10,533 bases of DNA, from assembly GCA_021801945.1 (NCBI GenBank), contig JAKABE010000078.1:1-10533 (forward strand), in the 5' to 3' direction. The position numbers and the translations under genes are program-made. The DNA comes from Acidobacteriota bacterium (GTDB taxonomy: Bacteria; Acidobacteriota; Terriglobia; Terriglobales; Acidobacteriaceae). The notes beneath the pieces were generated by a model. It searched no databases. It had not been told where the DNA came from and saw nothing but the letters and a program-made list of their open reading frames with translations. Positions 1 through 6,796 of this stretch are shown here, one piece after another (positions within the stretch are counted from its first letter, which is position 1; each line of letters opens with the position of its first letter).

Positions 1-2
1 TT

Positions 3-1043
3 GCCGGTGTGGCGATGGGCCTGGTGAAGGAGGGCGACGATTACGCGATCCTGACCGACATCGCCGGCGCGGAAGATCACTACGGCGATATGGACTTCAA
101 GGTGGCCGGCACCCGCAAGGGCATTACCGCCCTGCAGATGGACATCAAGATTGGCGGCCTGACCCGCGAGATCCTCCAGCAGGCGATGGAGCAGGCCCGC
201 CGTGGTCGCCTGTTTCTCCTCGACAAAATGGATGCCGAGCTCAACGGACCACGCCAGGAACGCTCCCAGTACGCTCCTCGGATCGAGACCGTCCAGATTC
301 CGGTAGATAAGATCCGCGACCTGATCGGCAAGGGCGGCGCAACCATTCGCGGCATTGTCGAGCAGACCGGTGCCAAAATCGACGTAGACGATGCCGGCAA
401 GGTCAGCGTTGCCTCCAGTGACGCCGAAGGCCTGAAGAAGGCGCTGGCCATTATCAGCGACCTCACCGCCGTTCCAGAGGTAGGCAAGACCTACCTGGGC
501 AAGGTGGTGCGCATTGCGGAGTTTGGCGCTTTTGTCGAGCTCTTCCCCGGCACCGACGGCCTTTTGCATATCTCCGAAATTGCCGAGCACCGCGTGAAAG
601 AGGTCAAGGACGAGCTGAGCGAGGGCGACCAGATCATGGTCAAGGTCCTGGCCATCGAGGGTAATCGCATCAAGTTGAGCCGCAAGGCCCTCATCAGGGA
701 ACAGAAGGCCAAGCTGGCGCAGTCGGCCCCGGCGGAAACAGCGGAGACGGAGGAATCCTCCTCAGAAGCGACTGCCACGCCTGCCCGCCCGCGGCACGAG
801 TTCGATGAGCGGCAGCCAGTCTCCAACCAAAGCACCATCCTCATCGAAGGCGGAGACGACTTTGACGATGAGGACGATGAGGAGATCGATGCGGACAACG
901 AACCCAACTTCAATCGCTCCGACGGAACGCCGGCTCATGCCGCCCAGGCGGCGGGTGGAGGGCGTCCTCAAAACAATAACAACCGCCGCCGCCGCCGGCG
1001 CCGTCCGGGTGGCCGCGGTCCAGGGGGCAACGGCCAGAGGTAA
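3..1043 (+). CDS. pnp: Polyribonucleotide nucleotidyltransferase (PNPase), C-terminal part, 5' end outside window
   Basis: PNPase is a trimeric 3'-5' exoribonuclease that degrades RNA phosphorolytically, releasing nucleoside diphosphates, in mRNA turnover. Only the last 346 residues are here. They begin inside the second RNase PH domain, whose catalytic stretch [13 protein letters not shown] is intact; in the family its aspartates and lysine form the active site. A KH domain follows (about residues 98-156 of the visible part) with its GKGG loop, then an S1 RNA-binding domain (about 160-230, [20 protein letters not shown]). After S1 the protein continues for about 115 residues. This tail is first Glu/Ala-rich, then strongly acidic (near [12 protein letters not shown]), and ends in Asn plus a run of seven arginines and a Gly-rich end. 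Enterobacterial PNPase has a much shorter tail. The tail is probably disordered and could contact RNA or a partner. A terminator follows 25 bp after the stop. Confidence 0.97.
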   Translation, partial: AGVAMGLVKEGDDYAILTDIAGAEDHYGDMDFKVAGTRKGITALQMDIKIGGLTREILQQAMEQARRGRLFLLDKMDAELNGPRQERSQYAPRIETVQIPVDKIRDLIGKGGATIRGIVEQTGAKIDVDDAGKVSVASSDAEGLKKALAIISDLTAVPEVGKTYLGKVVRIAEFGAFVELFPGTDGLLHISEIAEHRVKEVKDELSEGDQIMVKVLAIEGNRIKLSRKALIREQKAKLAQSAPAETAETEESSSEATATPARPRHEFDERQPVSNQSTILIEGGDDFDDEDDEEIDADNEPNFNRSDGTPAHAAQAAGGGRPQNNNNRRRRRRRPGGRGPGGNGQR

Positions 1044-1068
1044 AGGCATGATCCCTCACCAATCAATC

Positions 1069-1096
1069 GGCCCGGAGAATTCTCCGGGCCTTTCTT
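1069..1096 (+). terminator. Intrinsic terminator of pnp
   Basis: A perfect 22-bp palindrome occupies 1069-1090. It folds as a 9-bp GC-rich stem (GGCCCGGAG with CTCCGGGCC) around an AATT loop and is followed directly by TTTCTT. It starts 25 bp after the pnp stop codon. Stem plus T-rich tract is the standard rho-independent layout, and the plus-strand position fits termination of pnp. No equivalent T tract lies on the other side, so termination in the opposite direction is less likely. Confidence 0.88.
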
Positions 1097-1587
1097 ATGG
1101 GCAGCCGGCCTGATCTGGAGTAAAAATCGGGTTGCTATCTCGCGGTCGAGGCCTCCGAACCAGGGTTCAGCCGGGGAACCCTCCTGCGGCTGGGTTCGTA
1201 GCGAATCAGCGCCCACAACCCTCGCCGGCATTCGCTCCTCCGGGGATACACCAAGTTTGGCTTTGCTCTGGTGTACCGTGTCTGGAGTTAAGAACAGATC
1301 GTTTTCCTCGGGAGTTTGCCGCGCTTTTGCGGCAAGCGGAGTTGAAACACCTGCGGTTGCTTTCTCTATTTATGCCCAGATCTTCTGACCCACGGCACCC
1401 GCACCTCTCCCGAAGGCATAGAGCACCAATCCCTTCCTGGCTGGCGATAAGCATTTGTAGCCTCGCCTTCCCATCTGGCTGGAACGCGGCTCTCTCGTTC
1501 CGCGTTCGCTCTACAGAAGCTGGAACACTGTTCGAAATGGCAATTGAGGCGGAGAACTACATACAGCAACACGCCATGGTGGCTGGT
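1097..1587. other. Long spacer without a convincing gene; several inverted repeats
   Basis: This roughly 490-bp stretch lies between the pnp terminator and the end of the minus-strand cyclase gene. Open frames exist on both strands (for example plus 1132-1608), but their translations are rich in Arg, Pro, Ser and Cys, show no recognisable motif, and the one named overlaps the 3' end of the cyclase gene. What can be seen are inverted repeats: 1156-1161 with 1193-1198 stacked on 1168-1173 with 1187-1192; 1247-1253 with 1269-1275; 1316-1322 with 1329-1335; and an 8-bp stem, 1482-1489 with 1500-1507. None has a T tract after it. It may be eroded sequence or hold an unrecognised structured RNA. 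Confidence 0.55.
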
Positions 1588-2892
1588 CTATGCCTCGGCT
1601 GCCGATGAGTACGAGGACAGGGAGCGCCGGTTGCGCCGGGCGTCGCGAGCATGGCCGCGTTTCCTGTCGTACATTTTCAGGTCGGCAGCAATACAAAGCG
1701 ACTCCATGCTCAGCGCGTCTTCGGGAAAGACGGCAACTCCCACGCTAACGGTTGCGTGCACCAACTGATCGGCCAGTTTGAGCGGCTCATGCAGAAGTTG
1801 AACCAGCGCTTGGCACACGTGCTCGGCGTCCTCCCGATTCGTCGGCCCCTCCAGAATGATGGAGAACTCGTCGCCGCCCGTTCGTGCCACAGTATCCGTA
1901 CGGCGTACACGCCCCGCAAACATGGATCCCACGGTTCTAAGCAGCAGATCGCCCACGTGGTGGCCGAAGGAATCGTTGACCTGCTTAAACTGGTTCAGAT
2001 CGATCAGGAGCAGAGCCGTTTGCGTCCCACTGCGGCGCGCGCGCTCCAGGGCGCTCGCCAATCGGTCCTGAAAGAGACGGCGATTCGGAAGTCCGGTCAG
2101 CTCGTCGTGCAGGGCGAGAAACCGGTTGTGTTCGATCTGGTCCTCAAGAACCAGCAGGATCATGCCCACCGCCGCCACATACTTGGGCAGATTCCAGACT
2201 TCACCCTCGACATGCAGATGGGGCCAAAAGGCTTCAATCGTAGGCGCCACTACGAAAACACTTGCCCATGCCAAGAATCCCGCCACGGTAACAAAGGCGC
2301 CGGCAGTTGCGCGGCGGTATGTGTACCAAATATGAATGCAGCAGTCAAAGTAGACCGTAAAGAGTATCCCATTGATAGCTAGGTCCGGTCCATTGCCGTG
2401 TCTGTTTTGGACGGTCAGCAGAAAAGCCGAGAGCGCGCAGAAAAGGCTCACGGTGACCCAGCGCAGGGTGTGATTAAATTCGCGCAGTTTCAGCAGAGTG
2501 ATTGTTAGCGGCAACGCACCGATCAGTGCCGCCGCGGGAATCAACGCCCAGGACCCCGTGGGACTGACCATTAGCACGCCGACGTACAGCGCGGTGACGA
2601 CCATCATGACCGTGAGCATCCAGCGGCTGGAGACTTCCTCGCGGTATGGAATGGAGGCCCAAGTAAATAAAATCCCAGCCCAGATGAGCGCCGTCAAAAA
2701 GATGAACGTCGAGATGTTGCCGATTACTCCTGGAACGGATATGAAGATGAAGCCCGCGAAGTGCACGGCGACCAGCACCCAACCGACCAGCCAGAGCCCT
2801 GATGCCCGTGTTTGGCTGCGCCGCGCAACGGAAGCAAAGGCGCAGGCAAGTAGCATTACCGCTCCTAAATCGGGCAGTTTACTCCAGTCCAA
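1588..2892 (-). CDS. Membrane-bound diguanylate cyclase (multi-TM N-terminus plus GGDEF domain)
   Basis: This is a predicted c-di-GMP synthase of 434 residues. Residues 1-250 contain about eight hydrophobic segments (roughly 33-52, 59-78, 92-109, 115-134, 145-161, 172-190, 197-216 and 236-249, with a possible extra one near 9-21), so it should sit in the inner membrane and sense an unknown signal. The GGDEF domain follows from DELTGLPNRR (263-272). The GGDEF signature is intact at 339-343. An RxxD inhibitory site (330-333) lies exactly five residues before it, so product feedback inhibition is expected. No EAL or HD-GYP domain is present. The start is ambiguous. TTG at 2892 keeps an N-terminus (DWSKLPDLGAV) that I recall as typical of related acidobacterial proteins, but has only a weak GGGGG upstream. 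ATG at 2856 has a much better AGGAG five bases upstream, and starting there would remove 12 residues. The gene is monocistronic by position. Confidence 0.93.
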   Translation of the reverse strand: MDWSKLPDLGAVMLLACAFASVARRSQTRASGLWLVGWVLVAVHFAGFIFISVPGVIGNISTFIFLTALIWAGILFTWASIPYREEVSSRWMLTVMMVVTALYVGVLMVSPTGSWALIPAAALIGALPLTITLLKLREFNHTLRWVTVSLFCALSAFLLTVQNRHGNGPDLAINGILFTVYFDCCIHIWYTYRRATAGAFVTVAGFLAWASVFVVAPTIEAFWPHLHVEGEVWNLPKYVAAVGMILLVLEDQIEHNRFLALHDELTGLPNRRLFQDRLASALERARRSGTQTALLLIDLNQFKQVNDSFGHHVGDLLLRTVGSMFAGRVRRTDTVARTGGDEFSIILEGPTNREDAEHVCQALVQLLHEPLKLADQLVHATVSVGVAVFPEDALSMESLCIAADLKMYDRKRGHARDARRNRRSLSSYSSAAEA

Positions 2893-3067
2893 CGCGGAAC
2901 CCCCAACTGTTACTCTACGAAATCCCAGCTAACAGAATCGACGATTTCCGTCAGAATTCTATAACGCTTTTGTAGCATTTTTCCTATTTCTTCATAACTG
3001 AAGGCACTAATAACTTTATGGAAAAACTTACTGATAGATCATAGTCAACCTTGAACGGCCAAAATCC
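2893..3067. other. AT-rich spacer upstream of the membrane cyclase
   Basis: From about 2930 to 3055 the sequence is clearly more AT-rich than anything else in the window, and no frame looks coding. It probably holds the promoter of the minus-strand cyclase. A TTGACT hexamer lies on the minus strand at 3048-3043 but has no good -10 element at 16-18 bp, and AT-rich -10-like strings near 2960 lack a matching -35, so I do not name a specific promoter. The right edge coincides with the start of recognisable glycosyltransferase remains. Confidence 0.45.
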
Positions 3068-3668
3068 GTGGACATCTGCCCCGCCCGCTTAGAACTCCCT
3101 ATTTCCGCCTGGCGGGCGCCCGCCTTCATCGACCGCGTGCTCGCGAAAGAAACCGACGCATTCCGCGCCGAGCGTGGCCTGCCGCCCGTTCGGCGCTTAT
3201 TCGACCGCTGGATTCATTCTCCCCAGCGCGTCCTTGGCCTTTTCCCGGAATGGTTTGCACCACCCATCCCGACTGGCCCCCAATGTCGCTCTCACCGGGT
3301 TTCCGCTCTGGGACGAAGGACCTCTCCAGAGCCTTCCTCACGAACTGGAAGAATTTCTCCGGGCAGGTGATCCATCATTCGTATTGACTGCCGGGAACGC
3401 GATGGTCCAGGCAAAGCGTTGCTTTCAGGTACTCGTGGTTCCTGCCGCACACGATCAGCCGGGCAATGCGGTGAGAATCAGCCGCCTGAGCCCTGGCGAT
3501 TTCCTGCTGCCGAATGCTTATTCAGTTGGAAACGTCCGGGAGCAATTGCAGGCGTTGATGAGCGCGGCCGTCAAAGACAACTGCCTGAGCCGGGCTCAGG
3601 ACCTGGCCGGCGGTCAATCGCTGGAACAAGCCGAGTCGTTGATTGAGGTGAGGTTCACAAGTCGATAG
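3068..3668 (+). pseudogene. Decayed UGT-type (GT1, GT-B fold) glycosyltransferase
   Basis: The remains match the C-terminal half of bacterial UGT-like glycosyltransferases, which transfer a sugar from a nucleotide-sugar to a lipid or small-molecule acceptor. Three pieces are readable. Frame 2 (3068 to about 3266) gives FRAERGLPPVRRLFDRWIHS and LGLFPEWFAPP. Frame 1 (about 3268-3280) gives only PDWP. Frame 3 (about 3282-3668) gives NVALTGFPLWDEG, then LTAGNAMVQAKRCF, then VLVVPAAHDQPGNAVRISRL. The two frame changes are explained by one-base losses near 3267 and 3280. Near 3429 the text jumps from the AMVQ-KR-F segment straight to the AHDQP segment. In the family roughly 75-80 residues lie between, including the HHGG(I/V)GT donor-binding motif. 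The whole N-terminal acceptor domain is also absent. The product cannot be functional. Recognition is from memory of the family, not from a search. Confidence 0.85.
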
Positions 3669-3832
3669 GACGAAACGCGGGAATGAACAGCCAGCGAATC
3701 TCTTGCTCTCCCCGCAGGCTCCCAAACCGGCAAAGTCCGAATCACCAGCCTGCCATAGGACCGCCTTGCGGCCTGTTCGCCGGCTCCCAGGGCCCTCCGT
3801 CTTTCCCGCGCCACAATCCAAGAGCACCCCAT
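3669..3832. other. Short spacer between converging pseudogene and small membrane protein gene
   Basis: No coding signal is seen. A short imperfect stem (about 3757-3774, seven pairs with one bulged base) lies downstream of the minus-strand gene but lacks a T tract, so I do not call it a terminator. Confidence 0.4.
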
Positions 3833-4351
3833 TTAAGCCAAGGGCGCGAATCCAGGAGTGAACGCCCTCTCATTTATCTGCGTCAATTTCGCCATTTGCT
3901 GGACCATATCGGCATAGAACTCCGTCGCACGGGCAATCGTCGCGGCGGTACTTTCATTCACCCGGCTGCAGGCGAGTTTCGAAAGCGCGACCAATACGCA
4001 CATGCGAATCTGCAAAGCATTGTACTGGAGCGATGCAAGAACTTCGCGATCAACCGCACTGCCGCGGTGAGCTGCATAGTTGGCCATGGTGAGCATGACA
4101 CCGGCATTCTCATACATCACCCAGAGGCCTTGAGCCCCGCCAATGCTCGGCCAGTTGTCCTCGGGTGGGATGAATAAATCCTCACTTCGACTTGGTCGTT
4201 GACCGAGCTCAACGATCGACCATTTGGGCTTCAACTGGAGCACCAGCAACTCCCAAGCGATCGCGCGGCGGTGATGAACACCGACTTGCCACCAAACGAG
4301 GTACGCTGCTACAAACGCAGTAACCGCGGCTTCAAGCGCAATGAGAATCAT
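3833..4351 (-). CDS. Small membrane-anchored protein of unknown function
   Basis: This is a 172-residue protein. Residues 2-22 (MILIALEAAVTAFVAAYLVW) form one hydrophobic segment, either an uncleaved anchor or a signal anchor, followed by HHRR on the presumed cytoplasmic side. The remaining 145 residues are soluble-looking and mostly helical in composition. They contain GGAQGLWVMYENAGVMLTMANYAA and a Cys-containing helix near ALQIRMCVLVALSKLAC. I recall similar short proteins in acidobacterial genomes but know no function, and no enzyme motif is visible. The frame is open upstream to 4396, but ATG at 4351 is chosen because AAGGAG lies five bases before it and the hydrophobic segment starts there. 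The gene is divergent from the soluble diguanylate cyclase across a 256-bp spacer, so shared regulation is possible but unproven. Confidence 0.8.
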   Translation of the reverse strand: MILIALEAAVTAFVAAYLVWWQVGVHHRRAIAWELLVLQLKPKWSIVELGQRPSRSEDLFIPPEDNWPSIGGAQGLWVMYENAGVMLTMANYAAHRGSAVDREVLASLQYNALQIRMCVLVALSKLACSRVNESTAATIARATEFYADMVQQMAKLTQINERAFTPGFAPLA

Positions 4352-4356
4352 GGGGT

Positions 4357-4362
4357 CTCCTT
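4357..4362 (-). promoter_or_regulatory. Ribosome binding site that fixes the start of the small membrane protein
   Basis: AAGGAG on the minus strand, with a five-base spacer (ACCCC) before the ATG at 4351. It favours this start over the upstream in-frame codon at 4396, which would add 15 residues before the hydrophobic anchor. Confidence 0.8.
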
Positions 4363-4538
4363 GGCCGGAAATACAGTATGGATGTCGAACCAGCAATCAG
4401 TCCGGCTGTTCCTGGCTCGCGTCTTGTCAACGACGTACAAATGAAGCACTCGCGCATCTGGCAGGATACATAGACTAAGGGTAATGTGACCTTCGGTATA
4501 GGCAATAACACATTCGAGGTATTTGCGGCCCACCTGCC

Positions 4539-4566
4539 TGAAGAACAGACCTGTTCCTGCCGATAG
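4539..4566 (+). promoter_or_regulatory. Candidate sigma-28 (FliA-type) promoter with internal dyad
   Basis: GCCGATAG at 4559-4566 matches seven of eight bases of the FliA -10 consensus GCCGATAA. TGAAGAAC at 4539-4546 is a weaker match to the -35 consensus TAAAGTTT, and the spacer is 12 bases rather than the usual 11. Transcription would start near 4573, about 35 bases before the TTG start of the cyclase. A perfect dyad GAACAG-AC-CTGTTC (4543-4556) spans the -35 end and the spacer, a good place for a repressor. Both the promoter and the operator are inferences from pattern only. Confidence 0.4.
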
Positions 4567-4607
4567 AACTATAAAGACTGACAGGCGGCAGTCGACGAGA
4601 GAGAGCC

Positions 4608-5693
4608 TTGCTGCAAGAGAGAATGATTTCGCTGAAACAATATCTGGAGTCGGCTTCCCCCGGCGCCAAGGAAACGCCTGCGCCCGAAGGGGCGGATATG
4701 CTTGCCTTGGTTCTGACCTCATACGCATCTGCCTTGCTGGAGATGGGCAATTGCAGCCTGGAGGCCTGCCCCAGCCTGGGCAGCAGCCTCAAAGACAACC
4801 TCGGAAAACTGAAAGCTAACCTTTCCGCCAAGATGAGCCGTGCTGAACTGGCGGCCACCGACGCGGGCGTGCAAAAGAACCTCCGCAGCTGGGGAACCGA
4901 CACGGCCCGGCACTTTCAGCAGAAGGCCGGCGAGGTAAAGGCCCTGCTCCTCGTGATGGCCCGCACCGCGGAATCGGTTGGCGCCAGAGATCAGCGTTGC
5001 GCCCAGCAGATCAGCGACGTCACCACCCGGCTGAAGGAGATCGCTACCCTGGATGACCTGACCGCGATTCGTGCCTCCATCGAACATAGCGCGGCTGATC
5101 TGAAAAACTCCATCGAGAGAATGACGAGTGAAGGCAAAGCCGCCTTCGACCAGCTTCAGGAACGGCTGACTGCCTACCAAACCAAGCTGGAGGAGGCCGA
5201 AGCGCTTGCCTTCCGCGATACCCTCACCGGACTACGTAGCCGCTTGTGCGTGGAAAACATGATCGAGAGCCGCATCGCCACCCAAACCACGTTTTGTATC
5301 GCGGTTGTGGACATCGACGGGTTCAAGAAGGTGAACGACGGCCACGGACATCTGATCGGAGACGAATTGCTCAAACAGTTTGCCGCCGAGTTGCGCTCGG
5401 TATGCCGTCAATCGGACGTAATCGGCCGCTGGGGCGGCGACGAATTCATCATCGTCCTCGATGGACCTCGAGCTGAGGCCACCGCTCAGATTGATCGCCT
5501 CCGCAAGTGGGTGTGCGGAGACTACACCGTGCCGGCAAAACCCAGCCCGCTCAAACTGAGAGTTGATGCATCCATCGGGCTGGCCGAATACATGCCGAAC
5601 GAAACCATGAACAGTCTTCTGGCCCGGGCCGATGCCGCCATGTACGAGCACAAAGCAGCATCCCGCGCCGGCAGCAGGGAGTCGTCGTCGTAG
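4608..5693 (+). CDS. Soluble diguanylate cyclase (helical N-terminus plus GGDEF domain)
   Basis: This is a predicted cytoplasmic c-di-GMP synthase of 361 residues with no membrane segment. Residues 1-200 are helical, with no named sensor domain that I recognise. Residues 176-200 (DQLQERLTAYQTKLEEAEAL) look like the coiled-coil signalling helix that normally precedes GGDEF domains. The domain begins with DTLTGLRSRL (204-213; the usual NR is SR here). GGDEF is intact at 276-280, and the inhibitory RxxD site (RQSD, 267-270) lies five residues before it, so the enzyme should be active and feedback-inhibited. The start is uncertain. TTG at 4608 has GAGAGAGAG (4597-4605) just upstream, whereas ATG at 4623 would give MISLKQYLE but has its purine-rich stretch too close. 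The gene lies 279 bp before the response regulator and flagellar genes, suggesting a link to motility. A FliA-like promoter may precede it. Confidence 0.94.
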   Translation: MLQERMISLKQYLESASPGAKETPAPEGADMLALVLTSYASALLEMGNCSLEACPSLGSSLKDNLGKLKANLSAKMSRAELAATDAGVQKNLRSWGTDTARHFQQKAGEVKALLLVMARTAESVGARDQRCAQQISDVTTRLKEIATLDDLTAIRASIEHSAADLKNSIERMTSEGKAAFDQLQERLTAYQTKLEEAEALAFRDTLTGLRSRLCVENMIESRIATQTTFCIAVVDIDGFKKVNDGHGHLIGDELLKQFAAELRSVCRQSDVIGRWGGDEFIIVLDGPRAEATAQIDRLRKWVCGDYTVPAKPSPLKLRVDASIGLAEYMPNETMNSLLARADAAMYEHKAASRAGSRESSS

Positions 5694-5972
5694 CCCCTCC
5701 TCGCCGCCAGCCTGTGTGAATCGGCCAAAAACCGAACGAACTTAGGACGCGCGTCCCTCGCGCTGACGCTGGTTCGTCTGTCTTGGGCCAATTTGGGACT
5801 CCGCGCCTCTTCTATCCCAATCCTGGAATCGTCTCCCCCTCTTTTCTCCCTCCAATCTTGAGTTTCTTTTTGCCCTGCGTGAAGGTGAAAAAGTGCATTG
5901 CTCAGCGCTGCCTAAACAGTGGCCATGAGATTTGGACAGGCACGCATCGGAAGCGCGCCAAAAGGACCTGTT
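5694..5972. other. Regulatory spacer between cyclase and response regulator genes
   Basis: No gene is seen. The stretch contains a perfect 12-bp palindrome (GGACGC-GCGTCC, 5745-5756) lying inside a wider pair ACGAAC (5736-5741) with GTTCGT (5772-5777), and a pyrimidine-rich tract at about 5828-5875. None has the T run of a terminator directly after it. The promoter of the downstream regulator should be here, but no convincing sigma-70, sigma-54 or sigma-28 element was found. Confidence 0.45.
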
Positions 5973-6761
5973 ATGAGGCTTCTCATCGCCGAAGACGACA
6001 AGGCGTTGGCATTATTTCTGAGCCGGGGACTGGAAACGGACGGCCATCGTATCCGCCTGGCCCATGACGGGGGAGCCGCCGTCGAGGCCTTTCGCCAGGA
6101 GTTGCCTGACCTGACCATTCTCGATCTCAACATGCCGGTCAAGGACGGCGAGCACGTTCTCGAAGAGCTGCGCACGCTTGATGCCGACCTGCCCGTGCTG
6201 GTGCTCACGGCCCGCCAGGAGGTAGACACGCGGGTCCGCTGCCTGGATCTTGGCGCGGACGACCTGATGGTCAAGCCCTTCAGCCTGCGTGAACTGCGCG
6301 CGCGCTGCCGGGCTCTGCTCCGGCGCAAGCGGGAGGCGCGTTTGCAGCTTCGTGCCCAGGATCTGGAGCTGGACCGGCTGGACCACACTGCCCGGCGCGG
6401 CGGGCAGCCTGTAGTCCTCACCAACAAGGAATTTGCCCTGCTGGAACATCTGATGCTCAATCGCGGCCAGTGCGTCTCGCGGGTGGAGTTGCTGGAGACA
6501 GTCTGGAATCTGGAGCCCGCGCAGACGACCAACATCGTGGATGTCTATGTGAACTACCTCCGCCGCAAGCTGAAGGATCCACCACCGGGCCAACTGATTC
6601 AGACCGTGCGTGGCCGCGGGTACGTCGTCCCTGCGGAGTTTCAAGCCGCGTTGCCGGTCCCTGCCTCTCTTGCCGTTCCCGCCGTCCCCGCCTTAGTGGC
6701 AAGCCGAATCGCCGGCCAATCCGCGCCTGCGCCTGCGACTTCGGTCTTGGAAGCAAGTTAA
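5973..6761 (+). CDS. OmpR/PhoB-family response regulator
   Basis: This is a DNA-binding response regulator of 262 residues. The receiver domain (1 to about 115) is complete: acidic pocket E7-D8-D9, phospho-acceptor D51 (TILDLNMP), T79 and K101 (VKPF). The C-terminal winged-helix domain spans about 125-218, with LTNKEFALLEHLMLNRG, then IVDVYVNYLRRKL and the wing RGRGYVV. A Pro/Ala-rich tail of about 40 residues follows, longer than usual for the family. The start is ATG at 5973, with AAGGA six bases upstream. An upstream in-frame GTG at 5919 exists but would put 18 unlikely residues before the receiver. No histidine kinase gene is in the window, so the partner is unknown. The sigma-54 activator gene begins 35 bp after the stop, suggesting one transcript and a role in controlling flagellar genes. 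Confidence 0.95.
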   Translation: MRLLIAEDDKALALFLSRGLETDGHRIRLAHDGGAAVEAFRQELPDLTILDLNMPVKDGEHVLEELRTLDADLPVLVLTARQEVDTRVRCLDLGADDLMVKPFSLRELRARCRALLRRKREARLQLRAQDLELDRLDHTARRGGQPVVLTNKEFALLEHLMLNRGQCVSRVELLETVWNLEPAQTTNIVDVYVNYLRRKLKDPPPGQLIQTVRGRGYVVPAEFQAALPVPASLAVPAVPALVASRIAGQSAPAPATSVLEAS

Positions 6762-6796
6762 GTTCAATCCATCGTTGAATCGTTCGGAGAATCTTC

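Noticed and set aside
1437..1458. TGGC...TTTG string as sigma-54 promoter
   Set aside because: Spacing and the -12 half do not fit, and no gene follows on that strand.
1132..1608. Plus-strand open frame of 158 codons after the pnp terminator
   Set aside because: No recognisable motif, composition unlike the real proteins here, no good ribosome binding site, and its end overlaps the cyclase gene on the other strand.
1651..2382. Plus-strand open frame of 243 codons
   Set aside because: It is the shadow of the GGDEF cyclase gene on the minus strand, whose GGDEF and RxxD motifs are intact.
4425..4430. TTGACA on the minus strand as -35 of the small membrane protein gene
   Set aside because: No -10-like hexamer occurs at 16-18 bp, so it is a lone match.
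5745..5756. Perfect palindrome GGACGCGCGTCC considered as terminator of the soluble cyclase gene or as an operator
   Set aside because: No T tract follows, so it is not an intrinsic terminator. One 12-bp palindrome alone is not enough to name an operator in GC-rich DNA.
5919..5972. Upstream GTG start for the OmpR-type regulator adding 18 residues
   Set aside because: Receiver domains start right at MRLLIAEDD, and the ATG at 5973 has a good AAGGA at six bases.
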